In this document: positions 5,400 to 9,878 of the stretch, piece after piece
Position numbering within the stretch: position 1 is the first letter of the stretch
Layout: each line of letters begins with the position of its first letter
Program-made: the position numbers and the translations under genes
The notes under the pieces: generated by a model
Seen by the model: the letters and a program-made list of their open reading frames with translations, nothing else
What the model was told of the DNA's origin: nothing
Database searches by the model: none
NCBI GenBank assembly: GCA_030146905.1
Contig: JASLAV010000026.1
Location: 1-9,878, forward strand
Source of the DNA: Lentzea sp.
Lineage (GTDB): Bacteria > Actinomycetota > Actinomycetes > Mycobacteriales > Pseudonocardiaceae
Reading direction: 5' to 3'
Length of the DNA: 9,878 nucleotides

Positions 5400-6015
5400 G
5401 ACTTCCGAGACGGTGTACCTGGTGTTAGCCGATGAGCTCGCCGACTGGGAGTACGGCCACGTGGCCGCTCAGGTGAGCCTTCAGCAGTTCCAGCAACGTC
5501 CTGGGCGGTACGAGCTGAAGACCGTCGGTCTGACGACGGACCCGATCCGCACCGTCGGTGGCGTGCGGATGCTGCCTGACATCGCGCTGGCGGAAGTCAC
5601 CCTGGACAACGCCGCGATGCTCGTGATGCCGGGTGGTGACGGCTGGGAGACCGGTGCGCTGGCGGAGTTCGCCAGGCTGGCGCGCCGGTTCCGCGAGGCG
5701 GGCAAGCCGATCGCGGCGATCTGCGGTGCGACGGTCGGGCTGGCGGCCGAGGGACTGCTCGACGACGTGGCGCACACGTCGAACGCCCGCGAGGCACTCG
5801 GCACCTACGGCGGAGCGGCGCTCTACCGCGACGAACGCGTGGTGCGGGATCGGGGCGTGATCACGGCGGGCGGCGCGAGCGCATTGGAGTTCGCGCGCGA
5901 GGTCTTGGCGGAGCTGGAGGCGTACTCCGCGCGGACGCTGGAAGCCTGGTACGAGTTCCAGCGCGACGACACGCCGGAGGCGTTCGGGAAGCTGGTGGCG
6001 AGTGTCCAGGACTGA
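5398..6015 (+). CDS. DJ-1/PfpI family protein (type 1 glutamine amidotransferase-like)
   Basis: Encodes 205 residues with the flavodoxin-like DJ-1/PfpI fold. An early acidic residue sits in LADWEYGHV (E19), the position of the conserved Glu that activates the nucleophile in DJ-1 proteins. The nucleophile elbow is IAAICGATVGLA with Cys109, preceded by the MLVMPGGDGWE strand-loop (about 74-84). Family members act as deglycases, chaperones, hydratases or thiol-based stress proteins; which applies here cannot be read off. The ATG at 5398 is taken as start because family N-termini begin just before the first strand (VYLVLADE) and an upstream in-frame ATG at 5335 would add residues encoded by operator DNA. 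There is little Shine-Dalgarno signal. The 3' end overlaps the MarR gene by 14 bp, so both should be co-transcribed. Confidence 0.88.
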   Translation: MTSETVYLVLADELADWEYGHVAAQVSLQQFQQRPGRYELKTVGLTTDPIRTVGGVRMLPDIALAEVTLDNAAMLVMPGGDGWETGALAEFARLARRFREAGKPIAAICGATVGLAAEGLLDDVAHTSNAREALGTYGGAALYRDERVVRDRGVITAGGASALEFAREVLAELEAYSARTLEAWYEFQRDDTPEAFGKLVASVQD

Positions 6016-6436
6016 GTCGGGCGACGTCCTGACCGACGTCGTGATGAGGACCTTCCGCCTGTACGGCGCGTTCCTCGACGCGGCCGAGGTGATGACGAAA
6101 CCGGTCGGCCTGACCGCGGCGTGGTGGCAGGTGCTGGGAGCCGTGCTGCGCGAGCCGTTGTCCGTCTCCGGCGTCGCGCGGGAGATGGGCCTGGCGCGCC
6201 AGTCCGTGCAGCGGATCGCGGACCTGTTGGTGGACAAGGGTTTGGCGGAGTACCTGCCGAACCCCGCGCACGCCCGTGCGAAGCTGCTCCGCCCGACCGC
6301 CGACGGGTACGCGGCCGTCGCACGGCTGCGGGAGGCGCAGCACGAGTGGGCGAACCGCGTCAGTGCGCAGGTCTCGCTGGAAGACCTGCGCACGACGCTC
6401 GCCACGATGACCGCCTTGGTCGCGGCCACCTCCTGA
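6002..6436 (+). CDS. MarR family transcriptional regulator
   Basis: Encodes 144 residues, normal for MarR proteins. N-terminal helices (about 8-50) lead to a winged helix-turn-helix: LSVSGVAREMGLARQSVQRIADLLVDKGL (about 53-81, shown here as the helix-turn-helix span) followed by a wing NPAHARAKLLRPTADG, the classical R-x-K-x-L-x-x-T pattern. C-terminal helices complete the dimer interface. It has no cysteine, so it is unlikely to be an OhrR-type thiol sensor; a small-molecule ligand is more likely. The GTG at 6002 overlaps the DJ-1 stop by 14 bp; an alternative start is the ATG at 6043, but it lacks a ribosome binding site and would trim the first dimerisation helix. It most probably binds O1/O2 upstream of this operon and controls itself, the DJ-1 gene and perhaps the divergent hydratase gene. 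Confidence 0.9.
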   Translation: MSRTESGDVLTDVVMRTFRLYGAFLDAAEVMTKPVGLTAAWWQVLGAVLREPLSVSGVAREMGLARQSVQRIADLLVDKGLAEYLPNPAHARAKLLRPTADGYAAVARLREAQHEWANRVSAQVSLEDLRTTLATMTALVAATS

Positions 6437-6466
6437 CGCCCGGCAGGGGTGGGGGCGTCAGGAGGT
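6428..6466. terminator. Bidirectional intrinsic-type terminator overlapping both stop codons
   Basis: ACCTCCTGACGCC (6428-6440) and GGCGTCAGGAGGT (6454-6466) are a perfect 13-bp inverted repeat. One further pair (6441-6453) makes a 14-bp stem with an 11-nt G-rich loop. It contains the MarR TGA (6434-6436) in one arm and touches the stop of the convergent gene (6466-6468) at the other end. No U tract follows on either side, as is common for actinobacterial terminators. It should end transcripts arriving from both directions. Confidence 0.85.
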
Positions 6467-7080
6467 CAGCCGATCGTCGTGGTCGTCAGGACGGGGTTGG
6501 GGTCCGGGTAGCCCTTGGCGGCGGCGTCGATCGGGAACCCGATGACGGTGACCACCGCGGTGAAGGTGAGACCGGGCGCGTCGTAGCTGGTGCCGCCCAG
6601 CTTCGTGGTGATCGTGCCGGTACCGCCGGCCTGCAGCTCGATCGTGACGGTCGGCAGCTCGAAGTCCGCACCGCCCTTGATCGGACCGGGCACGCTCAGC
6701 ACGACGTCGGTGCCCTGCAGGGCGATCGTCGGCGTGCCGCCGAGCCCGGAACCGCCGGAGAGGCTCGCGGAGCGGAACGACGAGTTGGCCGGCACCGGCA
6801 ACCTGAGCGCGAGGCCCTTGACCTCGCGGACCTGCCGACCGGCAGCCTCGGACGGGATCGTGTTGGGCGCGGGATCGATGGTCACCGTGAGGGCGCCGTT
6901 CGGCGCGACGCTCGCGGGTGCCGCCGCGTCGACGCCCTGGTCGAGCGTGAAGTCCGACGACTGCCCGGCGGCGCTCGCCCTGAGCTTGTAGGTGATGGTC
7001 TGCGGAGCTGCTGCTGACGCGCTGGAGGCGAACATCAGCATCGGCACCAGTAGCAGGGACCCGATTCCGGCTAGCTTCAT
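6466..7080 (-). CDS. Exported beta-rich hypothetical protein
   Basis: Encodes 204 residues. Residues 1-24 form a Sec signal peptide (MKLAGIGSLLLVPMLMFASS, cleavage near ASA|AAP). The mature protein is rich in Thr, Val, Gly and Ala, has many short alternating hydrophobic stretches (LTVTIDPAPN, VVLSVPGPI, TVTIELQAGGTGTITTKLGG) and no cysteine, which suggests a secreted all-beta domain of the kind common in actinomycete envelope proteins. I do not recognise a specific family and assign no function. The ATG at 7080 is preceded by GGGGAGAGG, a strong ribosome binding site, so the start is secure. It is probably monocistronic: it ends in the strong bidirectional terminator and begins below a non-coding region with two overlapping palindromes. 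The length is plausible for a complete secreted protein and no break is visible. Confidence 0.83.
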   Translation of the reverse strand: MKLAGIGSLLLVPMLMFASSASAAAPQTITYKLRASAAGQSSDFTLDQGVDAAAPASVAPNGALTVTIDPAPNTIPSEAAGRQVREVKGLALRLPVPANSSFRSASLSGGSGLGGTPTIALQGTDVVLSVPGPIKGGADFELPTVTIELQAGGTGTITTKLGGTSYDAPGLTFTAVVTVIGFPIDAAAKGYPDPNPVLTTTTIG

Positions 7081-7125
7081 GGCCTCTCCCCGTTGAGTGG
7101 ACGAGGGACACTTCCAGCACGCGGC

Positions 7126-7151
7126 GTAGTCACCTGACTACTCATGAGTAG
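7126..7151. promoter_or_regulatory. Two overlapping perfect palindromes upstream of exported protein gene
   Basis: GTAGTCA-CC-TGACTAC (7126-7141) is a perfect 16-bp palindrome and CTACTCATGAGTAG (7138-7151) is a perfect 14-bp palindrome. They share the four bases CTAC at 7138-7141. All arms carry related GTAGT/CTACT words, so the element reads as three or four half-sites of one regulator. It sits 46-71 bp upstream of the ATG at 7080, a normal place for an operator at the promoter. The regulator is not identifiable from the window. Confidence 0.6.
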
Positions 7152-7267
7152 GTTTCACGTCAACGCTTCACAGTTCACTTCGCCCGAACGGCGCGGTGCG
7201 GTTGTGGCGGTTGGGACCAAATGTGCTAAGCTGCACGCATAGCCTCCACCACTAGGTGAAGGAAGTG

Positions 7268-7304
7268 AGCCCAGGTGCGCTTCCGGACGGTTGCTGCCTG
7301 GGCT
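7268..7304 (-). terminator. Candidate weak terminator after the frameshifted gene
   Basis: AGCCCAGG (7268-7275) pairs with CCTGGGCT (7297-7304), an 8-bp stem with a 21-nt loop that can be shortened by G-U pairs. It lies about 10 nt past the minus-strand stop at 7314. There is no U run after it. It may end transcripts of the sulfur operon that read through, or be incidental. Confidence 0.35.
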
Positions 7305-7313
7305 TCGCGCTGC

Positions 7314-7821
7314 TCAGGGCTCAATGCGAGTGACAACGGGCCTGATTCGCCGTACCCAGTCGCCGCCGGCACCCAGACACCAGGCGACGGCGTCGCTCAC
7401 CCAGAGCGCCGGTTCCGCGGACGACTGGATGTGTTCGTAGACGATGCCCGCATCGCGTGCCTTCGTACGGGCGAGCACCACTCGGTCGCGTCCGTTGCTC
7501 GCGTGGTCGCGGGAGTCGAGGACCAGCCTGCTCACACCGCGCTCAACCGCTGCCACCACCAGTCGTTCCAGCAGAACGGCTCGTGCCCGATCACCCTTTT
7601 CTCTGCTGGACTACCACGACCACCTCGAACGTGTGCTCGACGATGCGCGACACGATGAACTTGCGGCGGCTGTCCTTTTCGGACTTGAAGTGCACTCGCC
7701 GCTCACCTGGCAGGAGAAGTCCCCGCATCAGTGGCCGGGTCGAGTGCAGCGCGGCGGGAGCGACGAGCGTCGCGGCGAGCAGGTGGCCGCCGCGTTCTGT
7801 CTCGTCGACGAACATGTGCAT
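7314..7821 (-). pseudogene. Frameshifted small gene, DUF3800/RNase H-fold-like hypothetical protein
   Basis: Two co-directional frames with continuous protein character are joined by a +1 shift. The N-terminal part (7821-7591) reads MHMFVDETERGGHLLAATLV through LLLPGERRVHFKSEKDSRRK to FEVVVVVQQRKG and stops at TGA 7591-7593. The C-terminal part, in the next frame, is open from after a TAG at 7611-7613 and continues EKGDRARAVLLERLVVAAVE... to the stop at 7314. Skipping one base near 7609-7611 restores about 168 residues. The opening FVDE(T) plus HFK and a central LVLDSRD recall DUF3800-like RNase H-fold proteins with acidic catalytic residues; this is from memory and tentative. It lies 74 bp downstream of the ferrochelatase gene in the same direction. 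It could be a real pseudogene, a sequencing error or programmed frameshifting. Confidence 0.6.
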
Positions 7822-7895
7822 CCGGACAGGATCGCAGGCAGGGCAGGCAATTCCTGTTCGGGTGATCGTGAAGAGGGCACCTTGCCGGTGAACGG

Positions 7896-8591
7896 CTAAG
7901 CCGCCACCGCCTGCCGCGCCACCGCCTCGTCGTACCGGTCCAGCACCAGCTGAGCGACCTCGACGTCATCCCCCAACGGCCGCGCCACGACAGCGTCCCC
8001 TGCCAGCGACGCCACCTTGTCCGGCAGCAACCCCGGCGCCAGGAACCAGGACGCGACAGCGATCCGCGAAGCCCCGCGAGCGCGCAACCGCGCGATCGCC
8101 TCCGGCACGGTGGGCGAGGCGATCGACGCGAAAGCCGCCTCGACCCCTGCCCAGCCCGACTCGCGGGCCCAGCGCCGCGCCACCGAGGCCACGGCCTCGT
8201 TCGCCGGGCCGTGCGACGACCCCGCCCCGGCGAGCACCACGCCCAAAGACCTGTCCCCGAACGAGATCCCGGCCTCGGACAGGCGCCGCAGAGCAGCCGA
8301 CTCCAGCCGCGGATCGGGGCCCAGCACCGGCGTGACGACCGCCGGGACCCGCGACTCGGCCACGGCGGCCGGGACGTCGACCCGTGCGTGATAAGCCTTG
8401 CCCAGCAACAGGGGTACGACCACCGAGGGGCCGCGCAGCACGTCGCTCAAGCGGGGTGCGCACAGGTCGAGGAAGCAGCCGCGGACGTCCAGGTCGGGCC
8501 GCAGCGACCGCACCACGTCCAGCAGGGCGTGGATCGACGCGGCCGAGCGGGGGTCACGGCTGCCGTGCGCGACGGCGATGAGCGGGGTCAC
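7896..8591 (-). CDS. Sirohydrochlorin ferrochelatase / CbiX-like chelatase
   Basis: Encodes 231 residues of the class II chelatase family. The N-terminal AVAHGSRDP (His9) and PLLLGKAYHARVDVP (His68) match the two metal-binding histidines of CbiX/SirB enzymes. The second half (about 112-231, VVLAGAGSSHGPANEA ... VASWFLAPGLLPDKVA) is a degenerate repeat of the first without the matching His in its first strand, as in two-domain CbiX-type proteins. It should insert Fe2+ into sirohydrochlorin to make siroheme, the cofactor of assimilatory sulfite and nitrite reductases; cobalt chelation is an alternative. The GTG at 8591 overlaps the permease stop as GTGA, so the frame upstream of this point is a shadow of the permease. 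Linkage to a sulfonate/sulfate-type ABC transporter strongly favours the siroheme/sulfite reduction role. Confidence 0.88.
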   Translation of the reverse strand: MTPLIAVAHGSRDPRSAASIHALLDVVRSLRPDLDVRGCFLDLCAPRLSDVLRGPSVVVPLLLGKAYHARVDVPAAVAESRVPAVVTPVLGPDPRLESAALRRLSEAGISFGDRSLGVVLAGAGSSHGPANEAVASVARRWARESGWAGVEAAFASIASPTVPEAIARLRARGASRIAVASWFLAPGLLPDKVASLAGDAVVARPLGDDVEVAQLVLDRYDEAVARQAVAA

Positions 8592-9460
8592 AGCGCCCCC
8601 GTCAGTCCGCGGGCCCGCAGCACGGCGCGTTCCAGCGGCCGGAACAGCATCAGCTCGATGCCGATGCCCACCAGCAGGATCAGGAAGATCGCGGCGATCA
8701 CCATGTTGATGTCGTTCAGCGACGACCCGTTGTGCAGGTACTGGCCGAGACCGGTGCCGAGCTGGGGTGAGGTCGCGATGATCTCCGCGGCCATCAGCGA
8801 CCGCCACGAGAACGCCCAGCCCTGCTTCAGTCCGGCCAGGTAACCGGGCAGGGCCGCCGGCAGCAGGATGTACCGGGCAGAGGCCAGGCGGCCGGCTCCC
8901 AGAGCGCGCCCGACGCGGGGCAGCAGCGGCGGGATCTGGTCGATGCCCGCCACCAGGCCGTTGGCGATCGACGGCACGGAGCCCATCAGCACGACGAAGT
9001 AGATCGTCGACGGCGTCACGCCGAACCACAGGATCGCGGCGGGGACCCAGGCCACCGACGGAAGTGACTGCAGGCCCGTCAGCAACGAGCCGATCGCCGC
9101 GCGCACCACCCGCACCTTGGCCACCAGCAGGCCCAGCGGTGTCGCGATCAGCACGGCCGCGATGAAGCCGAACACCGCGCGGTGCAACGAGGTCCACAGG
9201 ATGCCGAACGCCTCACCGGAGCCGATCGAGCGCACCAGCTCGTCCCACACGTTCACCGGCGCCGGCAGCTGGAACTCCGGCAGCAGCGCGGAGGCCCACA
9301 GCGCCTGCCACACGCCGAGCAGCAGCGCGAAGGCGATGATCGGTGGTACGCCGGTCTTCAGGAAACGGCGCCAGAGCGGCACTTTCCGCACCTCGACGGG
9401 CGCGTCCAGTGCGTCGAGGCCGGCGCCGACCTTGTCGAGCGTGTCAGGAGGCGTGGCCAC
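8588..9460 (-). CDS. ABC transporter permease, SsuC/TauC type (sulfonate/nitrate/taurine family)
   Basis: Encodes 290 residues with about six transmembrane segments and a hydrophilic N-terminus of about 35 residues. The permease EAA loop is visible around residues 184-206 (GRALGAGRLASARYILLPAALP), followed by the family-typical segment AFSWRSLMAAEIIATSPQLG. This is characteristic of the BPD_transp_1 permeases for aliphatic sulfonates, taurine, nitrate and bicarbonate. Substrate is inferred as a sulfur compound because of the ferrochelatase partner and the known actinobacterial sulfite-reductase cluster layout. The GTG at 9460 is chosen because GAGAGG on the minus strand lies 6 nt upstream and no better start exists; it overlaps the ATPase gene by 17 bp. 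The 3' end overlaps the ferrochelatase start by 4 bp, so all three genes are translationally coupled. Confidence 0.92.
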   Translation of the reverse strand: MATPPDTLDKVGAGLDALDAPVEVRKVPLWRRFLKTGVPPIIAFALLLGVWQALWASALLPEFQLPAPVNVWDELVRSIGSGEAFGILWTSLHRAVFGFIAAVLIATPLGLLVAKVRVVRAAIGSLLTGLQSLPSVAWVPAAILWFGVTPSTIYFVVLMGSVPSIANGLVAGIDQIPPLLPRVGRALGAGRLASARYILLPAALPGYLAGLKQGWAFSWRSLMAAEIIATSPQLGTGLGQYLHNGSSLNDINMVIAAIFLILLVGIGIELMLFRPLERAVLRARGLTGAL

Positions 9461-9878
9461 TGATGACCTCTCGCAGATTGGTGTTGATCTCGTGGAGAAC
9501 CGCGTCGGAGGAGTCCGTGACGTCCCACTCGCTCACCACGCGGCCGGGGCGCGAGGACAGCAGCACGACGCGCTGGCCGAGGCGCACGGCCTCGCGGACG
9601 TCGTGCGTCACGAAGATGATCGCGGTGTTGGTGGTCTCCCACACGCGCAGCAGCTCGCTCTGCAGCACGTCACGGGTGATGGCGTCGAGGGCCGCGAACG
9701 GTTCGTCCATCAGCAGCAGGGCGGGGGCGCCGTCCGCGGAGACGGTGGTGGACGCCAGCGCGCGGGCCAGTGCCACGCGCTGGCGCATGCCACCGGAGAG
9801 CTCGTGCGGACGCTTGTCGGCGACGTCGCCGAGCCGCACGAGCTCCAGCAGTTCCTGCGCACGGCGCTTGCGCGCGGC
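9444..9878 (-). CDS. ABC transporter ATPase, SsuB/TauB type, C-terminal part (truncated by window edge)
   Basis: The frame is open from the right edge to the stop at 9444, so 144 C-terminal residues are present and the Walker A loop lies outside the window. Visible elements in order are the ABC signature LSGGMRQRVALARALA, Walker B with the catalytic glutamate LLLMDEPFAALDA (also holding the D-loop), and the H-switch FVTHDVREAVRLGQRVVLLS, followed by the SRPGRVV stretch typical of nitrate/sulfonate/taurine ATPases. Between signature and Walker B there are a few extra residues (STTVSADGAP) compared with the usual spacing. It powers import through the permease encoded next. The gene overlaps the permease by 17 bp. 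A solute-binding protein is expected further upstream, beyond the edge. Confidence 0.93.
   Translation of the reverse strand, partial: AARKRRAQELLELVRLGDVADKRPHELSGGMRQRVALARALASTTVSADGAPALLLMDEPFAALDAITRDVLQSELLRVWETTNTAIIFVTHDVREAVRLGQRVVLLSSRPGRVVSEWDVTDSSDAVLHEINTNLREVISGHAS

Larger units (their letters stand above)
7081..7313. other. Non-coding control region between exported protein gene and frameshifted gene
   Basis: No credible gene is seen in these 233 bp. The left part holds the ribosome binding site and presumably the promoter of the exported protein, with two overlapping palindromes at 7126-7151. Around 7202-7232 the plus strand shows TTGTGG, a 19-bp gap, then TAAGCT, a weak promoter-like pair with no clear gene to serve. 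Downstream are two small hairpins: 7243-7262 (7 of 8 pairs, ACTA loop) and 7268-7304. A small transcript reading rightward is possible but unsupported. Confidence 0.5.

Noticed and set aside
7230..7310. Riboswitch (cobalamin or SAM type) near the sulfur genes
   Set aside because: The conserved boxes of these classes are not recognisable, and the element lies downstream of, not before, the sulfur operon.
7275..7658. Plus-strand open frames (also 7444-7899) across the broken gene
   Set aside because: GTG start with a poorly spaced purine tract and no recognisable protein features; the minus-strand halves read as better protein. The promoter-like pair upstream keeps this from being fully excluded.
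8592..9197. In-frame extension of the ferrochelatase gene upstream through the permease
   Set aside because: The added 200 residues are Arg/Gly/Ala-rich shadow sequence; His9 of the chelatase fold begins right after the GTG at 8591, which overlaps the permease stop.
1..9878. tRNA, rRNA, CRISPR array, insertion sequence or phage attachment site
   Set aside because: No cloverleaf, rRNA segments, regularly spaced repeats, transposase/integrase frames or terminal inverted repeats with target duplications were seen by eye.

Overview
The window is high-GC, almost fully coding DNA with strong GC bias at third codon positions and frequent GTG starts and 1-17 bp gene overlaps. Together with an RNase Sa/barstar pair and an assimilatory sulfur cluster, this points to an actinomycete, most likely near Pseudonocardiaceae (Lentzea, Saccharothrix or Amycolatopsis-like). 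The family-level placement is an inference, because no rRNA or other marker is present.

Layout. 1-630 (+): the 3' end of a DUF885 metallopeptidase-like gene, overlapping tail-to-tail with an APC-family amino acid permease (605-2023, -). A long hairpin or inverted half-site array (2042-2096) separates the permease from an MDR-family oxidoreductase (2132-3100, -). A 70-bp divergent promoter region then leads into a tightly coupled + operon: a small membrane protein (3171-3395), an RNase Sa/barnase-type ribonuclease (3392-3832) and a barstar-type inhibitor (3829-4092). A secreted four-cysteine protein follows (4136-4552). Facing it is an enoyl-CoA hydratase/LiuC-like gene (4560-5336, -), which shares a divergent control region holding two tandem palindromic operators with a DJ-1/PfpI protein (5398-6015, +) and a MarR regulator (6002-6436, +). 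A strong bidirectional terminator (6428-6466) separates the MarR gene from an exported protein (6466-7080, -).

7081-7313 is non-coding and carries two overlapping palindromes plus weaker hairpins. 7314-7821 (-) is a small gene broken by a +1 frameshift. From 7896 to the right edge (-) is the 3' part of an aliphatic-sulfonate/sulfate-type ABC transporter operon (ATPase, permease), translationally coupled to a sirohydrochlorin ferrochelatase (CbiX/Che1-like). This is the usual actinobacterial arrangement for supplying sulfur and the siroheme needed by sulfite reductase.

Most of the window is ordinary core or accessory actinomycete metabolism. The parts most worth follow-up are the control regions (tandem operators at 5363-5399, the 55-nt hairpin at 2042-2096, the CRP-like site between two candidate leaderless genes at 3138-3153, the double palindrome at 7126-7151), the three-gene membrane protein/RNase/barstar unit, and the frameshifted gene. 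I did not find clear evidence of a wholly new multi-gene system.
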